A stretch of DNA of 64,000 bases from Sesamum alatum (lineage: Eukaryota; Streptophyta; Magnoliopsida; Lamiales; Pedaliaceae): assembly GCA_034509735.1 (NCBI GenBank), contig JACGWO010000003.1, positions 7,440,001 through 7,504,000 of the forward strand, given 5' to 3'. The notes under the pieces are model-generated. The model did not search any database and had not been told where the DNA came from. It saw only the letters and a list, made by a program, of their open reading frames with translations. Below, one piece after another: positions 1 to 10,055 of this stretch (within the stretch, counting starts at the first letter, position 1; each line of letters opens with the position of its first letter). The translations under genes were made by a program, and so were the position numbers.

Positions 1-1010
1 GCAGGCAGGGGCCTGCGCGCAACCGGCCAGTGCGCCCAGAGTGCGCGGACAGGCAGGCGTGGCCGTCTGCCTGCGCGCGCCCAGCGCCTGGCCGCCGGCT
101 ATGATGTTTTTTGGCTTGTTTTTTTGGCCGCCCATTTTTTGGCTTGTTTTTCAAAATCATTTTTATTGAATTATTTTTATGATATTTTCTGCATTATTCT
201 GAACCCGTTGACTTAGAATATTTATTTTTTGAGATTTGGAATTTCTTAAAATAAATGTTGCTTTGTTGGTGAGGAATAGGTTTCCTAACAAGATTTTATT
301 CTTGCAATTGTTGGGCCAATGATCAAGATTTAAATGAAAAATTTCGCTATAATTTCTGTATTTATGATGTTGGACATCATGGTTATTTTATAGGCTTAAG
401 CATGAGTAGATGTTGACATGTATTAATATTGCACAAATGTTGGATTTCGGAATTCTTGAATATATGGGCCTATTCTTGAATTGTTGGTTTTTGTGTTTTC
501 AGAAATTTAATTGCAAGAAAACATTTAAACATGAAAAACGATGGTGGTAGGCAGGGAGGCCGCACGGCAGACAGCAGCAAGCTGCGCAGCAGCGCGCGGG
601 CAACCTGTGTGCGGGCCAGTGCGCGCGCAGGCACGCGTCCTGTGCAGGCTGCGCGCCTGGCCGGCGGTTGTGGACCATTTTTTTTGTTTTTCGTTGTTTT
701 CGTGCGTTTTCAGAAAATCAGATTTTTCTGTATTATTTTGAGAATTTTTCTGAACTAATTAACTTCGGGCATTTTAATTTTGGTTGAAATTGGTTATTTC
801 ATAGAATTAATATTGCCTTGTTAATTATGGAAAAAGATTTTCCAACAAAAATCGTTGTGCATAGGTTGCACTATTATCTAATATTTAGTGTGAATATTTG
901 CATGTAATTTCTGCATTTATTTTTATGGTAATGAATATTATGGATATTTGAATAGCATGTTTTACGTGGGATATGTATTTGTGCTATTTGTGTTAATTGG
1001 ATTGACAAAG
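1..1010 (+). repeat. Tandem duplication of leader unit (two units of about 0.5 kb)
   Basis: Unit 1 (about 1-530) and unit 2 (about 531-1010) each open with about 100-150 bases of GC-rich, GCGC-dense DNA. This ends in a 'ctggccg..ggc' block and is followed by T-rich DNA and a stretch reading 'aatttctg.attta..' before the next block. The units are diverged, so the duplication is old. The other leaders in the window have one GC island only. Confidence 0.6.
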
Positions 1011-2222
1011 GATGATCACAAAGTCCCTAGACCGCATGTATGGTTTATTTGTTGGGTTGTGGCCTGTGTGCCTCTTTATTTTCCTCTCTGTATCTCTTCT
1101 AGTTGCCTTGGAATAATAAGGCTTTCTCTCTCCCTCCTAATGTACTACCCCCAAATGTTTAATTGGGTTTCTTATTTTATGATGTAATAAGAGTAGAATT
1201 AGTGGTGAGGTTTTTTATTTTTGTAAATAAAAGTTGCAAAAGAAGACAAGCCTAAGGTGTTTGGAGCCCATGGATGTAGCCATCAGATTGCCCACGGAGG
1301 ATCTATGGAAGAAGAGGCCCGGTGTAGGCCCACGATGGAGAGCCCAAGAAGATAAAGAGGACTCACCAAGGCCCATTGCATGTAATGGGTTATTAAACCT
1401 CATAATAGCATAAGGCCTACCCTTAGATTGACCATTAGATCCACTGCCGAGCTCAGTGGGTTGCATAAGTTTGGCTTGTGATCATCCTACAGGGGCGTGC
1501 TAGGCTTTTATTTTGCATGCGATGCGTTTCATATGTTATGATTATTCTGTATGCCTTATGTATGGTTATATTATGCTTAGAATAATTCTGCTATAACGCA
1601 TGCAAAACACTTAATATGTGGTGAGGTCTCGTTCTATCAAAACTCTCACTTGGTTGAACCAAGTTAAATATAGAACCCTTAATAAATGGACTAGGACTCT
1701 GGGAGTCTGTCCAAGCCTTCCATCCATGGGAAAAGTGAGGAAGATCTTTTAAGGTCGATAGCGACTGGTCTCACGAGTTATGGCACGACTCCCGTGCTGA
1801 AAAGAAGCTGCACTTTTTCATGAAACGAGGAGTAAACTGTTGTTACCTGTCCACGAGTCGTGGAGTAGCAGTGGTCTATTAATCGGTTGATGGGTCGGTC
1901 TATACGCTCGAATAACGTGATTCGCTTGTGAGTCCTCGGGATCACGTGAAAGGGTGAGGCAATTATCTTGGGGAATCTCGTGGAAACAAGAATGGTATGA
2001 ATACTCCACGGTTCTTTTCCCATGTGAATCGCTAAAAGCGGTATATGAGGGAGATCGCTGTGGATCCCGAGCCCCCACTAGGAAAGGATTTCCTGAAAAC
2101 AACATTGAGAGTACCGTGTTTTTGTCAGAAATAGTAGGAGAGGTTTAAGGACTAAAGACCGAGACTTAACCAAAAATATTACTTCATTTTGCTTATTATT
2201 TTCCTACTTTATATTATTGTGA
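1..2222 (+). mobile_element. Untranslated leader of an older Ty1/copia copy (5' part cut by window edge)
   Basis: No coding potential is seen. The stretch matches, block by block, the leaders at 4379-6177 and 36190-37161 and the reverse strand of 31149-33020. Shared blocks include a GC-rich island, a 'gatcacaaa...ccctagacc' block near 1012, a 'tgtgatcatcc' block near 1480, and the CACGAGTCGTG block near 1852-1862. It leads directly to a gag start codon at 2223. In this copy the GC island and the AT-rich sequence after it occur twice (about 1-530 and 531-1010), so it carries an internal duplication. The LTR and primer site of this copy lie outside the window. Short ORFs here (for example 531-758) are GC-island artefacts. 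Confidence 0.8.
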
Positions 2223-2461
2223 ATGTCTAAGAAATCCACCAAAAACACGATCACTAAGAGGCTTATTAAAAGGGAACGAATTACACGAATTGACTGCGAA
2301 ATCTTAAAGATGTCTTAGATTTCCAAAACCTTAACTCACGAAATAACCGGATGAAGACGTTCCTCAACCCTTGCCGGAGGGGTCGACAACTAAGGCAAAC
2401 GCTTGGCGTTCAAAAGTTGAAGGATGACCATTGGCAAAGTAGGATAAAATGATGTTGGCTC
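2223..2461 (+). pseudogene. gag N-terminal fragment of the older copia copy
   Basis: An ATG at 2223 begins a match to the gag start of element A (6178 onwards). Both open with Met-Ser-Lys, and the match runs on through the conserved block that precedes 'SIILAS' in element A. Several frameshifts and stops break it. The match ends near 2461, where the sequence switches abruptly into the middle of an LTR. The role would have been a UBN2-type retrotransposon capsid protein. Confidence 0.7.
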
Positions 2462-4363
2462 AAACTTGCGTTCAAGAGTCATGTTCATTGGATGAGTGCC
2501 GTGTTTCATCGGCGACAGGCGTGGGACGCCTACACGATCTTGATGGGTTGGTCGACTGGGGTCGAGCCGACTGGACTGACTCACGGGATCATCATATGAA
2601 GCCTTGGAGCTTGGTCGGTATGATTGTTTTCCCCGGTTCCGATAGTACGGGAGTAATCCTCAGACTTGAGGATCATGGCAGTCGCGTGCACAGGACGGCT
2701 GTATTCTTGATCTGGCGAGAGGTAATCATTCTGTAAGATGATTATCATAAGCCTTGTCCAGTTGCAGTCAGAATGTGTAGCGAGGACGGTGGATTCCAAG
2801 AAGAGGATCCGTCCCCTGTCAGTATGTGACAGAGGTATCTCCTATGCACTCAGAGACACGTTCAGGCTGTTTGAAGCTGTGCCACAGTGGTTGGTCGAAC
2901 AGAAAATGGTTTCCTGTGTCGACGCAATAAAGCATACGTGTCTCGAGTATTAAGCATAGATGCCTCGTCAATGATGGGAACCGACGCCCAATTCCATACC
3001 CTACACTAAGGTCGGGAGACGGTAGACGGAAGGATCGTACCCGTACGGAATCAGCGCCTAAATGTTCACGCCAATTCACCTAGTCTCTAGTGCCATGGAC
3101 CGTTGCCTAGACGGCCACCCATGGTAACGGGCCCTTGTGGGACACGGGCCCAAGTCTAGCTGAGGGTGAAACCTAAAGGGTCACACACAAATCACCGAGG
3201 AGGTTGAGAGATCGACTTGGAGTCAATCTCGAAGATAAAATAAAGTAATTGGATTACTTAAGGGAAAGTCCATTGGATGGACGGGCCGATATTGTATCGG
3301 GCTTTCATTTAATCGGTAAATTGGATTTTCGATTAAATATGGAAAGTTGAGATGTTGAGACGTTGATCTTTTAATTGGATTAAAAGATCAACGGGAATAA
3401 TTTAAGTGGACATTAAATTGGATTTAATATTGGGTTCGTCGTAATTGGATTACGAAAAAAACCCGGTCCGTTAAATTATACCCGAGAGGAGAAATAATTC
3501 CTAATTTGAATGGAAAAGTTGGACTTCTTTCCTTAATTAAACATGGCCGACACGCTCCCTTGGAGGAAGCAAAATCAGCCATGTTTCATGCTAGGTGGTA
3601 TGTTGACTTATCTCTTTTGGAAAAGACAAATCAACTCCAATCAAGCTCTTCCCTTTTGGTATGATTTGATCATACCATAAATTTTGGTAGGCTTGATTGA
3701 AGAATTGATGGTGATTGATTGGAATGAATCTAGACATCCTTGAATGAACCTAGACACATCCAATAATCACATTAATATATATATATTAGAATATACAACA
3801 CCAAGCTTAAGTTGATTCATTATTCATCTTTTTCTAGGAAAAGAGAAGACAAAAATCCTCTCCTCTCTCTCAATTTTCGTGCTCTCTCCCCTCTCTTACA
3901 CTTGTGTTCTTCACTTGATTTTTGAATCAAGAAAGAAGAACAAAGTAAGTTTAAGAGAACACTAATTCATAGTGTTCTTCTCTTAAACCGATGCCTTCCT
4001 GAACCCGTTCTTTTTCTAGCAAGAAGAACGTGTGTTTCTTCCGGTGTGGTGTGGATCACCTTTGAGAAATCCATACGTTGGATTTCGTGAGCATTCCGAG
4101 AAAGGAACAACGGTAGTAGCCGGGAGCATACGCTAAACAATCAAAGTAACCGTTTATTACGCTTTGATTGATTTCATTTATATATCTATGCCCTATGTGT
4201 TTAAATATATGTTTTCAATATTTACACATCCTACATCGAACGCCCGGTTGAGCACCCAGGGTACACCCCTTGGAATTTGCGCATTTTGAATTTGATTTAA
4301 ATTTATGCACTTTCTAGCTTCCTCGCTTCCGCTCGCGCTCCGGGCGGATCCGCTTGTCCTACA
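2462..4363 (+). repeat. 5' LTR of element A, missing its first ~313 bp
   Basis: Matches the 3' LTR from about 10369 to 12283 nearly base for base, with scattered substitutions and one-base indels. It ends '...tcctaca' just before the primer site. Its left boundary is a rearrangement junction with a gag fragment, not a natural TG end. The conserved hairpin near the LTR end is at 4255-4273 and here has lost one A in its left arm. Confidence 0.9.
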
Positions 4364-4365
4364 AG

Positions 4366-4378
4366 TGGTATCAGAGCC
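4366..4378 (+). other. Primer binding site (tRNA-iMet)
   Basis: TGGTATCAGAGCC lies two bases after the 5' LTR. It is complementary to the 3' end of plant initiator methionyl tRNA, the usual primer for minus-strand DNA synthesis in plant copia elements. Confidence 0.95.
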
Positions 4379-4617
4379 CGGTTCGATGTAAGGGGCATAG
4401 ATCTATGTGTTTGGCATGATCTACTTGCTTTTAAATAGCTTTATTGCATGTTAGATTACATAAATATATGAATAATATGATGATTCAATTGTTTGGATTT
4501 AATGGACTTTTGGTTGCTTAATTTTTTTTAGATTGGATCTAAAATTGCCTGCTTATTTTCATAACAATATTAATGTTATTGTGCTGAAACAGTTCTGGAA
4601 AACCAAAAAAAAAAAAT

Positions 4618-4790
4618 TGGGATCGGTCCTGGCAGCGGCCCGCGCGCAGCAGGCGCCTGCGCGCGCGCTGTGCGCAGCCGGCCGCTTGCCAGCGCGCGCA
4701 CAGAGCGCGCGCACGCAGGCGCGCAGGCTTGTTGCCTGTGCGCGCAGGCGGCCGGCCAGCACAACGGCTGGGCCGTTTTGTGCCGTTTTT
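4618..4790 (+). repeat. GC/CpG-rich island in the leader
   Basis: About 170 bases dense in GCGC and CGCG, with self-complementary runs such as GCGCGCGCTGTGCGC opposite GCGCGCACAGAGCGCGC. It is bordered by an A-rich run on the left and T-rich DNA on the right. Equivalent islands are at 1-105, about 545-690 and (minus) 32636-32770. Open frames through it exist on both strands only because GC-rich DNA lacks stops. Confidence 0.8.
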
Positions 4791-5702
4791 CGACTTTTTC
4801 CGAAAAATTCGATTTTCTGTATTTTCTGCACGATATTCTGAAAAATATGTTAATTTTGCATTTTTGATTTTGGGATAATTGGATTATTCCTTGAATAATT
4901 TGGGATTAATACATGCATTGGATGCATTGTTTAAAATGTCCATTAAATTTAAAATTTGAATTTTGCATATTATTTGTATATTTATGCTTTTGTTGATGTG
5001 GACATCACTTGGGTATTTGGAATATCCATTGGTTATTTATGCATGATTATATTGGAATAATTATGTTATCTGAGTTGATGGAATCAACATGGGATGATCA
5101 CAAGAGCCCTAGACCTTATGTATGGATGAATGTATGATCATTTATTTTCTGTTGGGTGGGTCTGCGTGCCTCTTGTTTTGGACTATCATCTCCCGTATTT
5201 TCAGCCTCAAGATGTTAAGGCTTGTTTTCTTTATTACCGATGTATTACTTTCAGTTGTAATGAGACTAGATAGTATTGGTGAGGTTTCAATTTTAACAAG
5301 CAATTGGAGTCGGCGACCCCAAGGAGGAGCATCAAGGCGTGAAACAAGAAGCACTTCAAGGCCCATTGGAATGACAATGGGTTTATTATTATTGTAATAA
5401 TTTAGGACCACCCTAGACAGACCATAGACTCACTGCAGGCTCAGGGTCGCATAGGTTGGGCTTGTGATCATCCTAACAGGGGTATGTTATGTCTTCTGCA
5501 TGCGGTGTATTTATTTATCGCTTTAAATATTGGATATTTATGCATGCTAAAACACAATAATGTGATGGTCTCGGTCATACACAAACTCTCATTTGGTTGG
5601 ACCAAATTAAATATTAGGCCCAGAACGGACTTGGATCAAAATGGTATTTTGGTCTGTCCGAGCCTTCCATCCACAGCGATGTGGTGAGGAAGGTACCACT
5701 AC

Positions 5703-5820
5703 CCAAGTGTGGTCTCACGAGTCGTGGCACACTTGGACTAGGGGAAAGCTGCACTATTGTTGTGGACAAAAAGACTGCGCTCGCTGTTTCCCTGTCTCAC
5801 GAGTCGTGGGGGGCGACAGT
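5703..5820 (+). other. Two tandem leader hairpins, each centred on CACGAGTCGTG
   Basis: The core CACGAGTCGTG (arms CACGA and TCGTG around one G) occurs at 5716-5726 and 5798-5808. The first is enclosed by a second stem, CCAAGTGTG at 5703-5711 with CACACTTGG at 5728-5736. The second is enclosed by CTGTC and GACAG. The minus-strand element C has the same pair near 31532-31572 and 31460-31485; the older copy has one intact core (1852-1862) and one decayed core near 1771. A role in packaging or dimerisation is inference. Confidence 0.6.
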
Positions 5821-6177
5821 TTGAGGCATGATTTGGTTGATGGGTCGGGCCCAACACTGAGTAACATGGTTCGCTTGGAGTCCTCGGGACCATGTGAATA
5901 GGTGAGGCAAAATATCTTGGGAATCTCATCGGATGAGAATGATATTTGGATATCTCCCACAAGGTCTTCTTCATGTGAATCGTAAAAGCGGGGCATGGAG
6001 ATTACGCTTGTGGATCTCAAGCCCACTAGGAAATGGTTTCCTGAAACTCCGCTTGAGAGTGGCGGACTTTCGTATAAATAGTGGGAGGGTTAAAGACTAA
6101 AAGACCAAGTCTTCAACTTGAACAATAATATTACCATCATCTGCTAATTTCTGCTTTACATTTTCATTAATGTAGAT

Positions 6178-7030
6178 ATGTCTAAGAACCTGTTAACCAT
6201 GATTCTTGAGACTAACAAATTCAACGGAACGAACTACTCGGACTGGCTGAGAAACCTGAGGATTGTCTTCGTTTCGAGAACCAAGGCTACGTCTTGGACG
6301 AGCCGCCACGAGCGACTTACCGGAGGGGTCCACGCCTGAAGAATGTTTGACGTTCGAGAAATGGCATGAGGACAACCGAAAAGTACACAGTATCATACTG
6401 GCTTCGATGTCTAACGACATCCAGAAGCAGTATGAGAGGCTGGACAACGTCTCCGCCATAATGCTCCGCATGAACGAGGTTTATGCGGTTCCGGATAGGC
6501 ATATTAGATATGCCACCACAAAAGCATTCTTTGGCACCAAGCTCGCTGAAGGAGCATCTGTACAGAGTCATGGGGTCAAGATGCTCTCCCTAGTGGAGAA
6601 ACTCGAGGACCTTAAAGCTGGGCTTAACAATGACACGTACATTGACGTGATCCTCCAGTCGCTTCCTCCATCCTATGACTCGTTTGTTGTAAACTACAAC
6701 ATGAACGGACTTGAGAAGTCTATTCATGAGTTGATCAACATGCTGGTCCAATACGAGGCAACGACCCACAAGTCGGCGCCGGCGGTATTGATAGGAGAGG
6801 CTTTCGACCTCCAAGGCGAATGGCAAGAGGGCCGGACGCTGGAAGAGGAAGAAGGGCAAAGGGAAGACGGTTGTGGCCCTGCTCACGCTCCGGGCATCCC
6901 TGTTGCTCCGGTTGGACCGAGCAAAGGAAAGGGAAGGCCCGTGGTTCTCAGCGGTCCAAGGCAAATGATGTCTGCATGCATTGCCAAGGGAAAGGGCATT
7001 GGAAGAGGGAGTGTCCACAACTCCTCTCCA
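6178..7030 (+). pseudogene. gag (UBN2-type) of element A, frameshifted
   Basis: Capsid/nucleocapsid gene. The start is the ATG at 6178, which opens 'MSKNLLTMILETNKFNG'. Typical plant copia gag blocks follow: 'FEKWHEDNRKVHSIILAS', 'AFFGTKLAEGAS', 'LSLVEKLEDLKAG', 'INMLVQYEATT'. The nucleocapsid zinc knuckle CX2CX4HX4C is at 6973-7014 (C-MH-C-QGKG-H-WKRE-C). Reading needs at least three frame changes: near 6270-6275, near 6318 and near 6810. The largest open part starts at 6263 in the shifted frame, and that Met is not the true start. A Lys/Arg-rich tract precedes the knuckle. Confidence 0.88.
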
Positions 7031-8610
7031 ACCCAGGTGTGTTTGTGGTTGAAGTTAATATGATTACTAATTCTGCTTCATGGATATTGGATACCGGGTG
7101 TGGTGCTCACATCTGCAATGATCTGCAGGCACTGCAAAGAAGCAGAAGGCTAACCAAGGATGAGATGATCCTGAGGCTAGGCGATGGCAAGGCCGTTGCT
7201 GCGGAGGCCGTAGGATCACTAGAGTTAGCCATTAGTAGTCATGTTAGGATTGTACTGAATGACTGTTTCTATGTACCTAGCATGATTAAAAACATTGTTT
7301 TCCATTCCGGTCCTTGATAAGGAGGGATATGAATTTACCATCAATAAAAATGATATTTTTATTATCAAAGATGGTATTTCTCATCTGCTTGGTACATTGT
7401 CAACGGTCTGTACATACTTCAACAGTCTAATTGGATTATGACTGCAGAAACACAAAACAAAAAACGTGATGATCATAAATAACGCACAGATATGGCATGC
7501 GAGGTTAGGTCATATCTCTAAAGATAGGATAAGAAGGTTGGTGGACTCAAAGAGTCTAGAAATAGACGATTTGGACAACCTACCGACCTGCGAATCCTGT
7601 CTAAAGGAAAGATGACCAAGAAACCCTTTGTTGGACAAAGTACGCTAGCCAGTGGTCTGTTGGATTTGATCCATACAGATGTCTGTAGTCCACTAAATAC
7701 TCAGGCTAGAGGTGGGTACTCGTACTTCATAACCTTTACCGATGATCACTCACGGTATGGTTATGTTTACCTGATGAGGTACAAGTCTGAAGCCTTTGGA
7801 AGGTTTAAGGAATACAGACTTGAAGTAGAGAACCAAACCGGTCGAAAGATCAAAGCCCTTCGGTCGGACTGAGGTGGAGAGTATTTGAGTGGTGAGTTTT
7901 ACTGATTATCTAAAAGAGAATGGGATTCTCTCTCAGTGGACCCTCTTGGAACACCGCAGCTTAATGGTGTGTCTGAAAGGAGGAATCGGACCTTGTTGGA
8001 CATGGTCCGATCCATGATGAGTTTTACTGAACTACCCTTTCCTTCTGGGGATACGCTCTTGAGACGGCGGCCAAAGTTTTGAACTTGGCGCAATCTAAAA
8101 AAGGTATCCCAGACGCTATATGAGATATGGCATGGCAAGCCTACCTCCTACAAATACTTGAAAGTGTGGGGTTGCCCCGCATATGTCAAGAGATTAGTGG
8201 GAGATAAACTGGACTCGAGGTCTAGTTTATGCAGGTTCATCGGGTATCCGAAAGAAACTGCGGGGTATTATTTCTATAATCCCTCCGAGCAAAAGGTTTT
8301 TGTCTCGCGAAATGCAGTGTTCTTGGGAAAAGGTTTTCCATCGGATAGTCGACGCGATGAGGTACTCCTTGAGGAATCAAGTGAGGTACCCCATGAGGCG
8401 GCAGTGACATCTGAGCCAGTGGTTCCCACTGATATTGTTCTAGTCCTCCGTAGGTCGGCCAGAGTATCCCATGCACCTGATAGGTATGGATTTCTGGGCC
8501 TGACCGGTCAGTTGGATAATGATCCAAAGACATACGGAGAAGTGAGGTCGGACATCGATTCGGACAAGTAGCTTGAGGCCATGAAATCCGAGATGGACTC
8601 GATGGGTACA
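7031..8610 (+). pseudogene. Protease and integrase part of element A pol, broken
   Basis: The aspartic protease active site is visible as 'WILDTGCGAHICN' (Asp-Thr-Gly at about 7090-7098). The GAG-pre-integrase block with its His and Cys pairs ('WHARLGHIS', 'PTCESC') lies at about 7493-7600. The integrase core starts with 'LLDLIHTDVC' near 7660. The conserved 'RSD-x-GGEY' block at about 7860-7882 carries a TGA where the family has CGA. The C-terminal 'KVWGCPAYVKR' block starts at 8161. Several frameshifts, for example near 7310 and 7600, separate these parts. Confidence 0.85.
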
Positions 8611-10040
8611 AACAAAATTTTGGACCCTAGTAGATCCACCCAAAGGGGTTAAACCCGTAGGGTGTAAATGGGTCTACAAACGTAAGCTTGGAGCTGACGG
8701 GGAGGATACAACCTTCAAAGCCAGGCTTGTGGCGAAAGGTTACACTCAACGACCAGGGGTCGATTTTGAGGAAACCTACTCGCCCGTAGCAATGGCCAAG
8801 TCCATTCGGATACTGCTTGCCATAAGCAGCATGGTATGACTATGAAATATGGCAGATGGAGGTGAAAACGGCTTTCCTCAATGGTTTCGTAGAGGAAGAG
8901 ATCTATATGGATCAGTCGGAGGGTTTCACAACTGTTGGAGAAGAGCAGAAGGTCTGCCGTCTCCAAAGGTCCATCTATGGCCTCAAACAAGCTTCCCGAA
9001 GCTCGAACATACATTTTGATGAAGTCATACGGGGATATGATTTCACCAAGAACGAGTCCGATCCTTGTGTATACAAGAAGATCAGTGGGAGCTCAGTTGC
9101 GTTTCTGGTACTTTACGTGGATGACATCTTGCTCATTGGGAATGACGCTAAGATGTTGGTACCACTAAAGCTTGATTGTCAACGCAATTCTCCATGAAGG
9201 ATATGGGCGAGGCATCCTACATCCTTGGCATCAAGATCTACAGGGATAGATCTAGAAGGATGTTAGGAATGGCCCAGTCCTCGTATATGAGGCATGAAAT
9301 TAAGTTATCCAAGAAGCAGTCTCCTAAGACTGATGAGGAACTTAAACGGATGTTGGACATCCCTATGCTTCAGCCGTAGGCAGCATACAGTATGTTGTTC
9401 AGTGCACTAGACTTGATGTGGCTTTCGCTTTTGAGCGTAACTAGTCGATATCAGTCGTGTGCCGGGAAGGCACACTGGAGTGCAGTCAAGACTATCCTGA
9501 AGTACCTGAAAAAGGATTAAGGACATGTTTCTTGATCTACGGTGGTGGAGAGTTGATACTGGAAGGCTAATAGCGACACTAGCTTCCAGTCGGATGACGA
9601 AGATGCCAAGTCTCAATTTGGTTTTGTATTTAGACTAAATGGTGGCGTGGTTACTTGGAAGGGTTCCAACTAGGCTACCACGGCGGACTCCACCATAGAG
9701 TTTTGAATGCATAGCGGCTTTGGAAGCTGCTAAGGAGTGGTTTGGTTGATGAGCTACATCCAAGGGTTGGATGTAATACCTAGCATTGTTAAGCCTGTAA
9801 TTATCTTTTATGATAACAACGGGGCGATAGCGCTAGCAAAGGAACCGAGATCTCATCACGATCCAAGCATATTCTTAGACGCTACCATCTCTTAGAGAGA
9901 TGGATAGCAGGAGTGACGTCCGGTTCGACCGAGTCAGCTCCGCGGAAAACATAGCAGATCCACTTGCTAAACCCATGTCGCAAGTTGCCCATACTCACCA
10001 TCTGAATAAGAGGTTCGAGGTCAATGGGTGATTGGCTTTA
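8611..10040 (+). pseudogene. Reverse transcriptase and RNase H part of element A pol, broken
   Basis: The RT is recognised by 'GCKWVYKRKLGADG' near 8668, 'VKTAFLNGFVEEEIYMDQ' from 8859, 'SIYGLKQASR' and the catalytic 'LYVDDILLIG' (YVDD at 9114-9125). 'DMGEASYILGIKIYRDRS' follows near 9202. RNase H remnants run from about 9640 to 10035, including the block that starts 'FYDNNGAIALAKEPR'. Stops and frameshifts are frequent, so it is non-functional as read. Confidence 0.87.
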
Positions 10041-10044
10041 GGTC

Positions 10045-10055
10045 AAGTGGGAGAT
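10045..10055 (+). other. Polypurine tract of element A
   Basis: AAGTGGGAGAT lies immediately before the 3' LTR start TGTTGGAATAGG. The same tract occurs before the LTR of B (14925-14935) and, inverted, after the LTR at 28022. It is the plus-strand primer in reverse transcription. Confidence 0.9.

Larger units (their letters stand above)
4379..6177 (+). other. Untranslated leader of element A
   Basis: About 1.8 kb between the primer site and gag with no coding signal. It contains a strongly GC/CpG-rich island (4618-4790) in an otherwise AT-rich region and two tandem hairpin blocks (about 5703-5736 and 5793-5818). Homologous leaders occur at 1-2222, 31149-33020 (minus) and 36190-37161. In LTR elements this region carries packaging and dimerisation signals and controls translation; which segment does so here is inference. 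Confidence 0.8.

Noticed and set aside
531..758. Overlapping ORFs at 531-758, 541-741, 4533-4867 (both strands) and 32560-32881 (both strands)
   Set aside because: They run through GC-rich leader islands that lack stop codons in all frames. The protein sequences differ between copies and are Arg/Ala-rich by composition only.
4366..4378. tRNA-like sequence
   Set aside because: Only the 3'-end complement of initiator tRNA is present (a primer site). No tRNA gene fold could be found here or at 33021.
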